A stretch of 64,000 nucleotides of DNA from Atopsyche davidsoni (GCA_022113835.1 JAILWY010000026.1:12489001-12553000), one strand, 5' to 3'; numbered from the stretch's first letter, positions 1-13,432 are shown. Numbers and translations are program-made. The notes: generated from the sequence alone by a model not told the origin.

Positions 1-768
1 GCGATTGCTACAACTGTGATAGTGATATATCGCCTATGAAATATCAGTACGTTACAATCCTTACTTAGAGAATTTAATTTGATCATGTAATTCATGTATA
101 CAGCAAGTAACCTTCCAAGAAACTACAGATTTTTTTCATATGCCATGTAATCTATTGTGATATGTTATTTAAAAATATGATAAACATTGATAGGATAAAA
201 TTGCTTTGTTTTTTTTTTACCATTGAGTTATCATATATAGATTTTTTTGAATGCTTACATGCGTTTTAAATATTTCAATAAAGTTATGAGATTGTGCGAA
301 TACAAATATTTTTTAAAGCTTACTGCAAACGTTGTGTTATTTTCTAAATAAGTCTGTTGTAAATTAAAAAAAATATTGAATGAAATGTCATTCTAAAAAT
401 AATAATATTGAATTCATATTACCACACACAAAAATATTATAGATATTTTTAATACAAGTAAAATCTCAATGTTATTTCAAAATACTCAGAGGTCAGGTCA
501 AGTTTGATAATGATTTGATAAAATAATGTTACCCTACTCATCTCCAAAAAGATAACATGAATATTAATTACAACAACAGTTGAATAATAAATACATCAGT
601 ACGTTAAAGGTTTCGATACATGCGAACAAAAACCAAACGTATCAGCTCCTAACGCTTGGGTTTAGATAATCAAACAATGCCACCGGACCCACGGGGCATT
701 TATCAGAGCTTTCTTCATGTGCATGATTCATTCCAAAATCAACCGCAGTCTCACTAGGCGGAAGTCCT
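1..768. other. AT-rich non-coding DNA
   Basis: Strongly AT-rich sequence with poly-T and poly-A runs and stop codons in all frames. I see no gene, repeat unit or RNA fold here. Confidence 0.7.
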
Positions 769-965
769 TCCCATAAATCCGTAACGCATTGGCATAGCAC
801 GCAAGCGGTCAACCCTTTAGTGGCCAATAAAGCGGGGCACGATGGAGCGGGCGGGCTGAGACCTGAAACCCTCCCCATCCCCCGCCCCGCCCCACGCCAC
901 GCCGCACTCCACACGTAGACCGGAACGGGTCGCGCGGGCCCACACACCTGGCGACTTCCCCAGAC
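769..965. other. GC-rich island with minus-strand G-quadruplex motif
   Basis: A sharp rise in GC within AT-rich DNA. Between 869 and 893 there are five C-runs of three or more separated by one or two bases, so the minus strand carries a G-quadruplex motif. A 108-codon minus-strand frame covers the island, but it is low complexity (Pro, Gly, Arg), has no recognisable domain and looks like a by-product of GC content. Regulatory function is inference. Confidence 0.5.
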
Positions 966-2398
966 CACCTGGGAAAACCAATTTTATACGCTTTGGTATT
1001 GTGAATGTAACGGAAAATGTATCGAAATGTCGTCGTATATTTGCTCCGGTGATATATTTGTTTCTTTTGGAAAGTGCCTGCTGAGATTTGGATTTAAAGG
1101 AGTTGTTTATTGCTGCTTTTATTCAGTGGAAGAGTTTTACTAGTAAATGAGCCTTGAATAGATTAAATAAATGCGATTATATATAAAGCCCACTTTATTG
1201 AGCTCAGACTTCTTTATTGAATTGGACTATTTTTTTGTTAGTACTCGTATAGCCAACATTACTTCGACGTTGAAAATTTTACTTTAAACGAAAAAAAACC
1301 TTTTAAATAAATTCAATTCATTTTAGGACTGATTTTTTTTAATCAACGCATAGACTAATTATTACTTACGAGCATTAAAGAATCGCATTAAAATAAAATA
1401 TATTCTGAAAACACACAGCATTGGTATGAAATACGTATAATCTTACAATTTGCTCATTGGCTGGTGTTTGTTTATATTACATATGTAAATATCAATAATC
1501 CATATATTTTTTTTTACTCAACATTTTATTTGAACATTTAATAAATTCCTTAGTCCAGATATCATTCTTAAAACGCGGATATTAGAAAAACGGGTGATGT
1601 ACGAGGGTGCGCTACGATGTGTGGTATCAGTAAATAATTTAGGTTTCACGCTCCATTAGCGAGCTGCAGCTCTCGCTTAAAAACGTTATCATGAAATTCG
1701 CACGCAACGCCAGCCTCCGCCTTATCTCAGCTGTTCGATTAGCGGGGGTTCAATATAATTCAATCAGATTATTGGTGCACGATCAACACGTCTAATAATG
1801 TGCGTGAATCCACAATCTACACTACAGTGCAAGGCGGGGAGGCTCGCGACCCGGAGCGGCGGCAATATTACATTCCGCACAGCTTAGTGCCTGGGAATAA
1901 ATTAATACGTAACTAGTGCCCGTGTAGCAAACAATATTGGGAATTCGTGAATTGTTAATCTTGTGACGTAACATTTCTCAGCGGTGTTGATAATACTAAC
2001 CTAGCGAATGTACTGTGCGAACTGATGCAGAGTGTGTAATCATTATTTCAATTCAAGGTTCCTCTCGAGTGTATTGGTAATTCGAAAACGACAAAAAAAC
2101 TTTTTGATATTTGTAAAAATAATATTTATTTATTTATTAAGATGTGTATGAATATATAAATGAGGGCGTAATCTGAAAATAAAACGCTAGTTTGTTTTAC
2201 TGTCGATCAAGGCTTTGTGATTGAAACTAAACGCTGGATAAAAATATTACTGCAACTATCTCGTATGATTTCATAAATCGATAAAATCTGATTTTCATAA
2301 CATTGACAAACTTATTAAGAAACGCAATTAATGTAAATAATATTTACAACTCTAATAAATCCATAAAACAGTCCTTTGATTATTGATATTCATATATC
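966..2398. other. AT-rich non-coding DNA with a small mixed-composition stretch
   Basis: Mostly AT-rich. At about 1,600-1,880 composition becomes mixed and contains AGCGAG/CTCGCT words, TAATA-type words and a short GGCGGGGAGGC patch, resembling the other islands of the window. No coding frame is supported. Confidence 0.6.
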
Positions 2399-2868
<470 letters not shown>

Positions 2869-3310
2869 GTGACTCATGCGCGCAAACAGAATGAGTCACA
2901 ATTAATTTCTACCGCCGCGGCTGAAGTGTTTCTTGGTACACGCCTTCAATATCCCACCTCTGTCGCTAACAAGCGGATTCGGTAACATTATTAGCAAACA
3001 AATCAATTTGCCACCCCGTGCGTCAGTTCAGGGCTGGCGGGGGTGGGGGTGGGGAGGTTGCACTAATGCGCTGTTGCTATGCGCAGACGCGTCCACACTC
3101 CATCATTCTTATCCAAATAGCCGTAATCGGCCCGCCTGTGAGTTCACGCCGTGTGCGAGATCTTAATGCCGGGAGATTGTTGTTCCGCTCGCTATCTCCG
3201 GCCGCTGCAGCTCCCGTGTGCGAACTCGTTAATGCTAATAAGAAGTGCGAAGGTGATACGGTGAGGTACTGAAGGTGTAATCTTGTTATCCGCATTGTAC
3301 GAGGCTTTCT
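2869..3310. other. GC-rich island with plus-strand G-quadruplex motif
   Basis: Mixed to GC-rich sequence. At 3,031-3,054 there are four G-runs (3, 5, 5 and 4 bases) separated by one to five bases, a canonical G-quadruplex motif on the + strand. Overlapping frames of 72-84 codons occur on both strands at once, which is typical of stop-poor GC-rich DNA and not of a gene. Confidence 0.55.
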
Positions 3311-4202
3311 CGTGAGCGGCGAGGCGTTTTTATTGAATTTAAATACAAAGTTATACTTGATGAACCTCAGAGAAAGGATCTACTTCTAAACTTTAAACCG
3401 GGTTTTAAATTTTTTAACTTCAATGAACTTACATATTTCCAAATATATTTTTTTCATCACATTCTATTACAAATGCATTACTTCATCTTCTTCGTTATTT
3501 TACTTTTTTTTTTAACTTTACGTTTACAATATGTTGGCAGAATTCTAGACCAGCTTCTCATAGTTACAATATGATTACAGTTAAAATCGGTCGTAAAATG
3601 TGTTCTGTGTTATGAGTTTATGAGTAAATTATGAGTATGTTTCACGTTATTTAAGAAAAAATACTTTTTTTCACTTAAGACCACGTTATTTAAAAATACT
3701 TTTCAATAATGCGTAATTTACTTTTCCTACTCCACAGTTACTTCACGAAGACACAAAAGACATGTGCGTTAGTCTTCTCGTATATGGACCTTTTTCAAGT
3801 TACATTTTATATCTAACAACAAAAGATGTTTATTGTCCTGCCTTTTGTTCCTTTTTCAATGAAAATTATTCCTGAGGCATTTTCTCTCGTGCTAATCACG
3901 TGCTGAAAGGCTTTCTTGCATGGGCTGGTTTATTAGGGCCCACGCACCGGGGGGCGCTGCCCAGGTATGTGAGCAACTTCACTGAGCTTAACATGCGTAT
4001 GAAGACTTAATTCCCTCTTCATCCCTTGGAGATTCAGATCCGTGTAATCGCTCACCCAAAACTGTGCGCCGATATTACACAAGTATCACTTCAACTTGTC
4101 CTGCCGTAATTTTAAGAAAATAGTTCTTTTCGAAGTACATATCACGATAAGATTTATTTGGCATAAAATCATTAATATGAATATGATGCTTAAAAGTTAT
4201 GT
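3311..4202. other. AT-rich DNA with a small island near 3,880-4,060
   Basis: Non-coding. The short island at about 3,880-4,060 includes a CACGTG E-box-like word at 3,898 and a GGGGGGCGC patch. No exon signals with a sustained frame were found. Confidence 0.55.
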
Positions 4203-4618
4203 CACTACTTAGGGATACGTTCCGGAAAAAATCGCGTTAAGTGAAATTCGCGTATATCGGGGTTTACGATTAAACATACATACATAGTCTCAACTTAATA
4301 CAAAAAATTACGAATCATTTGAATCAATCACTTTAATTCTAAGAACACTTTATGCTTTATTAATACACTTTTTACATGTTATTTTTACTGAAAAATACAT
4401 CAATTGTCTATAGGGTAGCGTTTCTTTTGCGTTCTTGTAAAATACGTTCATAACATCCAACGCTGTTTTTAATTGTTAAGAGAAATCAATGACTACATTA
4501 TGTTCACACACATTCTTAAATAATAAATTCGGGTAATGCGAGGCATTTTAACGCGAAATTTGAAATTCGCCTTAAACAGCGCATAACGGGGTCGCGTAAA
4601 GCGGGGTATTACTGTAGT
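4203..4618. repeat. Candidate decayed mobile element or repeat
   Basis: An AT-rich core is bracketed by two related CpG-containing ends. TTCGCGTATATCGGGGTT (near 4,246) resembles GTCGCGTAAAGCGGGGTA (near 4,589) in the same orientation, and both ends also carry GAAATTCGC-type words. This looks like an unclassified short interspersed repeat ending in GGGGTATTACTGTAG. I found no clear target-site duplication and no coding region, so the borders are approximate. Confidence 0.4.
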
Positions 4619-4870
4619 GGATTTTATCTACAATCTTGATAATTTGGTTTGAAGCTCGTGCAGCCGAATCGCCATTTATAATAGATTTGTCAATTGTTGT
4701 AATTTTCTTTAGGCAGCATAAACAGGCAGCGTTTTGGACGTGTTGGCTCGGCGCACATCCGCAGCCACGCGGTCCCTTTAATCCACTTCCGGCGGCCCGG
4801 AGTGCGGCGCCGGCGAGATAAGACACGTGCGGCGTCCCACCGTCACCCACGCGGTCCACTACCCGAGGGA
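4619..4870. other. GC-rich island
   Basis: The most GC-rich part is 4,740-4,865 and contains GGCGGCCCGG and GGCGCCGGCG. Frames on both strands are equally open. No domain is recognised. Confidence 0.5.
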
Positions 4871-5580
4871 CCTGAAACTACAATCTATTTAATTTGCATG
4901 CCAAATTACTTCGGGGAAATTCATCAATTTCTAAAACGAATTAATTCACAGACATGATTTGACGCTTTTGACGTTCTCATTCGTTTTTTTCGCAACGGTA
5001 GAGCTAAATACACATTCCCGAGTGTATTTTATACAATGAGTATTTCATGCTTTTTATTCGTGATTAAATAGTCTTCAATGATATCAGCTATTGCCGATAT
5101 TTATATTCGTTCACTTGTCGTATTGTGGGTGAATAATAAATACGTTTGTGAATCTGTTAAAATATAATTATCCTTATGTAGAGTTTGAACCAACGTATAA
5201 ATTAAAATCGTTTGAATGCATGAAATATAGACAAAAGAGAATTAGTAAATACGAAAAAATATATATTCAACTATAATATATTGAATTTTAGCTAGTTGAA
5301 ATTTATAACCACGGCCACCCCAATAGAAGTTTTACAAAATATAGAGATGTAACATTCTTATCTATATACGTGAGAATAATTTCTAACAATGACTTCATTG
5401 GTTTGGAAAAAACTTTGACCTTTGAAGCAGCCAAATGGAAATGTATTCAATTCATTTCAACAAAAAAATAATATACATTAAGTTAAGCATGGAAACGTTT
5501 TAATAAATTTTATTTTAGTTTATTATAAAACGTATACCAAATACTTCTTGCTTATTTATATTTCATCAAAGGGACGTAAA
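4871..5580. other. AT-rich non-coding DNA
   Basis: No gene, RNA or repeat is evident. Confidence 0.6.
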
Positions 5581-5905
5581 CAACAGCAGCAGGGATCGCG
5601 GCGCACCCCACGCAACCCTCGATATCCCCGAAAACTCCAATGGATCATTATCACCATTACCTGCTTAAGATGTCACCGCCCCTGGCCCACCTGGCCCCCC
5701 GACCATTCTGCCTAAATCATCTCACCCGAGCCCTGATGGTGTCAGGGCATGGGCTTTATGATCTATTTGTTTGTATGGAAAATTACCTGCCGAGATTTCG
5801 CGAAAGATGCGTGACTCTCGCTGGAGTAATGAAGGGGGGTTCCCGCGGACATGTTTTGGCAGTTCAGCTTGTTGAATATTTATACGAAGCATTGGAATAA
5901 ATTAT
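5581..5905. other. GC-rich island with an unsupported 86-codon frame
   Basis: Moderately GC-rich. A frame from 5,640 to 5,900 on the + strand begins MDHYHHYLL and has no domain, signal peptide or transmembrane pattern that I recognise. The ATG has no convincing context and no splice sites flank it. I treat it as chance but note it as the only frame here. Confidence 0.35.
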
Positions 5906-6230
5906 TTTAGCGTTACTTGGTATTAAAGTGTTCTTTGTATTCTTATCATTTTTTTTGTATTTATACTTTGAGAAAAATCATGATGTATACAAAGAATATG
6001 CTTTGATTATATTATAAAAAAAATATTTATTCAAATCATTTGGATAATATAACAAATAATTTTTTTTAACGTTGATGCAAGGAATTTGATTAAAGCGATT
6101 TATTCATCCTGAAGAAGTGTGAACATTAAACTGCTGATTTATTAATTTACGATTATCGAGAGAAAGACGTTTATATTTAGTCCATAAGATTGTCAATATA
6201 TATTTACTCCTTTATAAATCAAAGTATCGA
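5906..6230. other. AT-rich non-coding DNA
   Basis: Nothing recognisable. Confidence 0.6.
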
Positions 6231-6715
6231 AAACTTCAATAAGGTAGCACTCCGATTTTCTAATCTTTAGCCGCCACCCGCTTATCATCTCAGCGGGGGT
6301 GTGAAATTTGCTGACGCATCGAATAAAAATCTTTTTGATCTCCTTGCACCGGCTACAGGGGCACTCCCTTGTCCTGGCGCAACCGAAGGCTTTCATCACA
6401 CACATCAATCGTCACGGTCCACCCTGTATCGTCATAACCACGGGGGGTCTTGGTGACCGCCTCCCCACCCCCGCCCCTTCCGCCCCACCCGAGCCCCTAA
6501 CGATGATGTGCAAAATCATCCGGAACAAATGGACGCATGATTCCGTGGTCTTTCGGAAAAAATCGGCCTCCTTCGGGAACGGTCCGTATGCGGTCAAGAG
6601 TAAATATTTGAACGAATCTATGCTATGTTGGGATATAAGGAGTGTGTCCCGTCGGTTTCGTAAATCTTATGTGGCTCCAAATCCAATCTGTCAACAATAG
6701 TAAACGGGTGGCTCG
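6231..6715. other. GC-rich island with minus-strand G-quadruplex motif
   Basis: A C-run series at 6,463-6,490 gives a minus-strand G-quadruplex motif. The word CCACCCTGTAT at 6,419 recurs near 19.6 kb (reverse strand) and twice near 57.9 kb, so part of this island may be dispersed-repeat DNA. A 130-codon + strand frame (6,308-6,700) overlaps frames on the opposite strand and shows no domain. Confidence 0.45.
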
Positions 6716-8090
6716 TCCCAAGCTACGTCAAACTATTTATAAAAACATAAAAGTGCTTGGATTAAAGCTTTATTAAAGCTCAGAAGTTTATTTTCCTGAA
6801 AAATACACAATTAAATTAATGCATATAAATATATATTTGAATGTTTTCGTGCCCAATATGCAATATATCGTAATTAAGAATAATTATCCTATGCTTTATG
6901 TGAAACAATTTTTTATTAGTATGTACATTTAAAAAAAAGACAAAATATAATTTTATCTCATATTATTTTATAAACGAACCTCATAATAATACTATTCCTA
7001 TTGTATTATATCAAAACATATTAAGGTAGGATTTTATATGTTTAATTGACCTAAATACAGAGGCAGTGATAATTGAGTTCTGGTGTTGTCGTAACCAATT
7101 GATTTCTGTTTTGACAAATTGCGTTATAGACGAGAACAATACTTTCTCTAGACGAATCCTATTATCACGAGAGTGCAGTTCTATGTCAAGGAGATTAGCG
7201 ACTTCAGGAGTAACGTGGGGGAGCATTCAAAAGAATATTGAATTATGAAGAAGGGCTTAGAGCTAGAAAAACATTATGGCTTTTTAGATGAAGAAGCGTG
7301 AACCTCGTGCAGTGTTTTCACTCTTTGCAAATTTATGTTCAATGTATTTTTTGCTTCCGTACAGTATTTATTTAACGCGTACTTTTATTTGTCATTATTG
7401 ACGGATATTAATTGAGATGATTCTATTTTATTCATGTTTATACATACGAATTATTCAATTTAATTGCTTTATCTTATAATCGATTTTCTTCTCTTTGCAA
7501 TGTTTTACATGTGCGTTTCAAGTCCTCGCATAAAGTATTTAAAAAAATATATTTTAACAATCCGAAAATGAAAATATTTCTAAAAAAATATGATATTTAG
7601 TGATAATTCTAAATTATTTATTCTGCCTATCGACTCCATCCTTGACTGTTGGCGAAAACAGTAAAAAAAATCCTTCGATCTTTTAAGAGTTTGAAGAAAC
7701 TCACTGAATTAAAGTAAATTTGAATATAAAATAAAATAAATCTATTGCATATTTACTAACGAAAAAGAATTTCTCTACATCGAAATACCTTTGATAGTAG
7801 TTTTAGTTACCATTTAAATTTTGCTCTGTGGGTAAATTCCGACATAGAGAACTTTTTCAGCCATTTTAAATAAAAGCGTATCGTGTTCACTTTATCCGGA
7901 AATATTTTGTTCATACATCAAAAAAATCCTCGCATACGTCATGCAGTTCTGCATTGTGTCTGAATAATCTAAATACTTTTTACGTTGACCACACTGAATT
8001 TACTGGGTAAAACATTTTCCGTAGAAGCCGACGTTTTTCAATTTACCTTTTCCTTTCTCGGTGGGTTTTGCGATTCAATCTAACTTCTTT
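6716..8090. other. AT-rich non-coding DNA
   Basis: Long AT-rich stretch. The frames of 60-71 codons at 7,011-7,248 overlap on opposite strands and are not supported. Confidence 0.6.
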
Positions 8091-8335
8091 GTGACCTCCG
8101 CCCAGGTCGATGCAGTCCCTTTCGGACCCTGGAAGCAAATAAATCACAGGAACTGCACTCGACCGGGTCCTGGACAAAAGAGTTAAGGGCCTAATAGCCG
8201 GCCCGCGCCTTATCATCTATGAAATCTCCATTACAGTAAAGAAGAGCGCCCTTAAAGACGGGACCCGTAAAGCATCGCGATACATGAAAATGTTTTGGGC
8301 GCGCGTGGACATGTCAAAATATCAGGGATGGCACA
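8091..8335. other. GC-rich island
   Basis: Mixed composition with near-palindromic patches: a GGTCGATGCAGTCCC block near 8,105 and a GGAACTGCACTCGACC block near 8,149 are approximately inverted. It also contains CTTATCATC (GATA-type) and TAAAG words. No coding frame. A regulatory element is possible. Confidence 0.45.
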
Positions 8336-8870
8336 TTTATAAAAAAAAAACACAATTTTAAACTATTTTTATAAAACAGGTAACACATAATTAACTTTTA
8401 AATGTTTGTAAGAAATTCACGAAATATAATTTGAATTATACTACAAGCGAAATTATCCCGTTATGTGATAACTTATATTCAAGCTTCTGCAGCAAGCTAC
8501 ATAAACAATAGTAGTAACCCCATTTTGACAAGGTACTTCTAGAGCACACTCCACAATCATTCCAAGTCAACTGCTCCATTACAGATCCTTTATACACGCT
8601 CACGGTACAGAATGAAAAGAGCGGGGAGGTCACATATTTTACAGTATTTAAACGTGTGCGTTTTTGAGTACGTTATTTAAAATATATATTTTCATCATAG
8701 TCTTCATAAATCACGTTTATAGTCGCCGCGCAAAAAATACCCCGTCTAGTTTCCAGAGAGACATGCAAAAAGCGATTGTGCATAAAACACTGCATGCCGT
8801 TTTTTTCCGTAATCAAATACAAACAGATTGTAGTTGCGCGGCATTCTCGTTCGTATAAATCAAAAACAAA
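8336..8870. other. AT-rich non-coding DNA
   Basis: Nothing recognisable. Frames of 64-65 codons on opposite strands are unsupported. Confidence 0.6.
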
Positions 8871-9200
8871 CTAACCGTGGCGCGTCCCTGCGCGCGACAC
8901 AGAATAATGGCGCATTATGATTTAGTGGCGGTATTTCACTCCCTCTCGCTCCGTCCCGCTCCCTCCCGCGCGCTCCGGGGGCCGCGCGTGTCGCCGTCCC
9001 TCTCCCCCGCGTAGATCGATGCCGCCGCGAGCGGTAATGAGCGGCTCGAGCCACCGATCTCCCGGCGCCGCCTTTTTTCTTCTTCCCGTTTCGATTTATT
9101 TCCTTCTGTAGGGATTCTCGTTAAGTCCTTTCGACGTCTCTGTTTGTCTCCGTTTTGTTTTTTTTATTTTTTATTTCGGGTTTCGTCCGCTTGCGTGCGC
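8871..9200. other. GC-rich island with pyrimidine-rich tract
   Basis: 8,936-9,005 is a CT/CG-rich tract rich in CTCGCTCC and CCCTC words. Further downstream there are poly-T tracts. No splice-bounded frame was found. On the minus strand the tract reads as GA-rich sequence that could bind GAGA-type factors. Confidence 0.5.
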
Positions 9201-11340
9201 CTAATTTCACAAATTAGGCTATATTTTAATGGTGACTTATTCATCAACTACATGAACGTTTTTACCTGTTTTTTTTTTTTTTAGTAAAATTGCGTATTTT
9301 GGCTTTAACGAAAAATGATCAAAAGACATTCGCAACAATCTCTCAAACAAATTATTTACGTTCTTATTAAAATGTATTTGAATATGTACGTATAGCAAAA
9401 ATATTTTATTTTTACAATCCTTCTCCGCGTGAAGTGATTCATTTCATTTCTCATATTTTTGCGAATAAATTTTGCAAATTTCTAGATTTTATCAAAAAAT
9501 ATGTGCAATATTTTTTATTCAGAATAATAAAAACACAGTAAAAAAATGTCCGTCTCCATAGACATCCGAATCTTGCAACAACAACTAGCAACGTGAAAAG
9601 AAGACTGAGATAATATTGTTTTGTATTTTTTTATTTTTATTACTTTACTGCTGCTCATGTCATATAAACTCAAGTTTATTATTAAAACTCATAAATATTC
9701 TATGTCCCGAATAACTCAAATTATATAAACATTCAGCGTTTTATTACTGTTGTCTAAATTTTTTATGACCTTCCTGTCAACTTTATGTAATATGATTTTA
9801 ATTTGAATTTCCTTTCTAATTTTTATATTTATTTTGTTCCAGGTATGTTACTTATCGTCGTATCGTCATTTTAAATATCGTTAAAGTGGTAAGTTTTGTG
9901 AACTATTTTATGTTTGTAAGTCTTTTTGCTTACTTTTTTCATCATTCGATATCTTTATACTACTTTAATAACACTCTGCTAAAATCTTATCTACCAGTTA
10001 CTGACTGGTTGAACTTTTTATAATTTATTTTTTTATAAAAACATGAGATATGAGAAGCTGCGAGAGAAAGGTGTAGTGTTTAACAAGTGATCTAATGGCA
10101 TTTACTGAGTAAAGCATTAAAACCCTGTATTAGAGAGGGATCAGCAATAGCGTCCTACTTGGTCATTCCTAAGGGCAAAGTTTGGTCACTTTTGAGTAAC
10201 TTTGTGTGCCCACAGCCTAAGATTGTCAAGTCCAGAGCTCTAACTTGAAATTCATTTCGCCCAGAGTCTCGTAGCAAACAATATCAGCCGGCGCCTAAAG
10301 GACCGAGCATTAAAAGCACGAAATATATTTCCAAGTTTTAATTTTTAACTACGTCATTTGCCATTTCATTATTTCGGATACATTAAACTTTTACAGTAGT
10401 TGAAACAATAAACATGAAAAGTGGGAGAACGCGTCGTTACTTCCGTCAGGAAAAGTACTTTTGCTGCTGGCTGAAAATTTGATGCCACTTTTAATGCAGA
10501 AACTGTTAGCAAACATTAGGAAAGTTTTTTTATTTTTATTAAGGTCAAATTTAAGGATGCCCTTAAGTAAGTTTATGAAAGGTTCACTTATAACACTTTA
10601 AGGATTTTAAAGGTATTTTTAAGCTTCAAAATAGATCCGTAAGAAAATTAATAATAATTCTACAGTAAAAGAGTGAACTCAACAGTAAACATGTTTTATA
10701 TGAAAAATTTTAATCAGAATTTATTACTGTGTCATGTTATGAAACTTTTATATAAACTTTATATGAGTATATTTTATATGAACGTAAACCTTTTTTATTG
10801 AAATAAATATAAAAAAAATATTCTAAAAAAACATATAAATCAGATAGATTTTATTATATATATTAGACTCATGGGTAATTTAACTTTAAACATTTTATAA
10901 AACTGAAAATACGCCAAGGTATTTAGTACATCTCTAGCTTATCATATTTTATAACTTCGTGGTTTTTTATTTGGACAGTTGCTAGCCAACTGCAAGATCC
11001 AGATAAGTTTTGTTCAAATTAAAATGGCTTAGTTAAATAAAATTTATTTTAAACGCAGCAAGAATTCGACCTTTGTGAAATAATTTTTTTTCCTTTATGT
11101 GTTATTATAACGATAATAATCAAAATATATATTTTCAATTCTTACTTCAAATAGTCAATAATTTTTTTTAAAGTTGTCAATAACAATATCGAAAAATTCA
11201 GTGAATATTAAAAATTATATCTTTAATCAATGCTGATTTTTTCGAAACATTTAAACCCTCACAATTTTATATTTACGTTTCGATTGTATATTATCATAAA
11301 TGGTAAATGTTAAGATTATAAAGCAGCACTGATGGGGTTA
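9201..11340. other. Long AT-rich non-coding stretch
   Basis: About 2.1 kb of AT-rich sequence. A slightly less AT-rich part lies at 10,080-10,320. I see no gene, RNA or bounded repeat. Confidence 0.6.
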
Positions 11341-12150
11341 TATTATGTCGTCCAACAGCCACAGGGAATATTATTCGATAGCATGACAGAAGACTACCTT
11401 ATGCTAGCGTAGTTCGGACGATCGTAGTCTATAGAACGACCCGTTGATTTTTTTGGAGAAGACACATACCTATAACTGCTTGTATAGGGAGAAATAATGA
11501 TGATAATAATTTTTAGTTCGCATTACTTCTGGTAGTATCTCTGCCGAGCGTATTATTTTTACGACTCCAGCATTTCCACGCAGATAAAGGCAGCGGCTAT
11601 TAATTTTTATTTGATGACTGCGGCTGTGCGTTATGATATAAATTCGTCGCTACCATTATCCGAGCGGCGATGATTTGTTATTTACGAGTGAGCATCGCGA
11701 CTCGCGTGTTCCGGCCGCGCAAGTGCAAAAACAGCCATTCGCCGAAATCGAAATGCACAAAAACCCGCCGAAATGCAGAAATCCGCACATTCTGCCTGCG
11801 GATAATGCCGACATTGAACTTTTTCACAATTACTCCGAAAAAATAAACACGAAATGGAAAAAATATGCAGTCCCGGCGAACTGTTCGAACTCATCCTCCG
11901 CTGCAGACGGCAAACCAAACACAGCCCGCAGGAATATCTCCGTCTGGCACAGTCGATTGCGGCACGTACGGACATTTGAACGAATTGAATAAACAGGATA
12001 TCCGTATTTCTAATTCCGTTTTGTAAAATCTTCATTATCCGCAATGAAGAACTCGCGCGAAATTAAAATATTCAGTATCGCAGACCGCAGAATATCTCCG
12101 GTGAAACGCGGCACGTACTAACGTCCGCATGAATTGAATCAACAAAATTT
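11341..12150. other. Mixed-composition region with overlapping antisense frames
   Basis: Composition is moderately GC-rich, especially 11,640-12,060. Frames of 105 codons (+, 11,675-11,992) and 120 codons (-, 11,682-12,044) overlap almost completely, and neither has a recognised domain. A degenerate direct repeat lies inside and extends to the right edge, so this may be decayed repeat DNA. Confidence 0.45.
11927..12144. repeat. Degenerate direct repeat pair
   Basis: Copy 1 is 11,927-11,995 and copy 2 is 12,086-12,144. Both contain, in order, a CGCAG-AATATCTCCG block, GCGGCACGTAC, a CG-containing spacer and GAATTGAAT-AACA. The copies differ by small indels and substitutions. Origin is unknown. 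A diverged tandem or transposon end is possible. Confidence 0.7.
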
Positions 12151-12860
12151 TCAACCTTCAAATGCACTCTATATATCTATTAGCATACACATTAATATGA
12201 TGCATTTAATTTATTCGTCTGGCGCTTTAGTTATTTCGAAAGCGTAGAAGTTTTTTGTTTTCTCTTTTCATAATATATCATATCTTTACGTACTTCTGCA
12301 ATTTTATTCTATTGTCTGATGCACTCGTAATAATATGTCTATGTGCGTTCTTTAGACAGAATGCTCGGCCAAACTGTAAATCGAAATAAAAACCGCTTCT
12401 AAACTCAAGCTTTAAATTTAAGTGCCTATGATAATATAAATTTGCCTATCGTGCTCACATCTTTCATGTGAAATTATTAAAAAGCATAAATTTAGTCCTT
12501 AATTAAAATTCTACCCTTATAAGTCCGACGCATTAATTCACTTTTTACTGCGTAGATATTTTTTAGTAATAATTCCATCTAATATATTTCGTGCAATAAT
12601 TTATATCAGTTACTCTCAGAAATTGTTATCCTTCGGGTAAGCTCACAAAATTATTATTCGAAATTGGGTCGTAAAAAACAAAGGCTAATTCGCAGATAAC
12701 CAAAATTACTTCCATAACCGACGAAGATTTATCTAGCCAACCTTATATAATATAATATATATTTCTCTTGATACTAACATACAATGAAATAGTTATACAA
12801 AGTAATTAACTTATGAGAAACTACGCTGTATCTAATCGGTATCTTGCAATCAATTAACGT
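12151..12860. other. AT-rich non-coding DNA
   Basis: No feature recognised. Confidence 0.6.
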
Positions 12861-13225
12861 ACAAATCCCTCGGACCCGAGTCGGGGGCTTATCTGTAATA
12901 AGAATCAATCATTTTCCATGGTTTGGGTCATCAAGATGGCACGGAGGGCGGCAACCGACACGGGGCCTCCGAGCCTACCGACATAATTGAAATGTCCGGT
13001 CCAAACTGCGACAAGAGATTTACTCGGGGAAGAATCGCACTCTGCGAGAGCGCCTTTTAAATCCTTTTTCTCTCCGTCGCCGCGGCCCGCAGGAGCAATC
13101 TCCTCGCTCGTTTTGCAGAAGTAATTTGTGCGCTGTGCTAATTAACTGGGCCTTTGTTGTAATTGAAAAATTTGTAACGATGTTTTGTTTGGCGGTTAAT
13201 TGGTGCCGCACGCCACCCGGCAAAT
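12861..13225. other. GC-rich island, candidate regulatory DNA
   Basis: Contains AAGATGGC (reverse complement GCCATCTT, PHO/YY1-like) near 12,933, a CCGTCGCCGCGGCC patch, and a TAATTAACTGGGCC stretch near 13,140. A 67-codon minus-strand frame is unsupported. The regulatory reading is inference from motif content. Confidence 0.45.
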
Positions 13226-13415
13226 AATCGAGAAAAAAGTAAACAGTGATTACACATTTAATAAAAAAAATGTTATTCTAAAAGTTTAAATATAAAAAAA
13301 ACCGCTGTTTATTTTTTTTTGTTACTTTTATATGTTGATATTTGGGTCAATTCATTTTAACAAACAAATAAACCTAGTGAAAATAATTAACACGCTATTG
13401 CTTTTATTTAACTCA

Positions 13416-13432
13416 GGGGGGGGGGGGGGGGG
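13416..13432 (+). repeat. Homopolymer G17 tract
   Basis: Seventeen consecutive G residues in otherwise AT-rich DNA. It can form G-quadruplexes and is a likely site of length error in assembly. A second tract of 12 G lies at 14,632-14,643. Confidence 0.97.

Noticed and set aside
5640..5900. 86-codon + strand frame
   Set aside because: No domain, no splice or promoter context, and composition typical of a chance frame in a GC-rich island.
6308..6700. 130-codon + strand frame
   Set aside because: Overlaps antisense frames, no recognised domain, and includes a possible dispersed-repeat word.
11675..12044. Overlapping frames of 105 (+) and 120 (-) codons
   Set aside because: Both strands are open over the same stretch and a degenerate repeat lies inside. 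Neither protein is recognisable.
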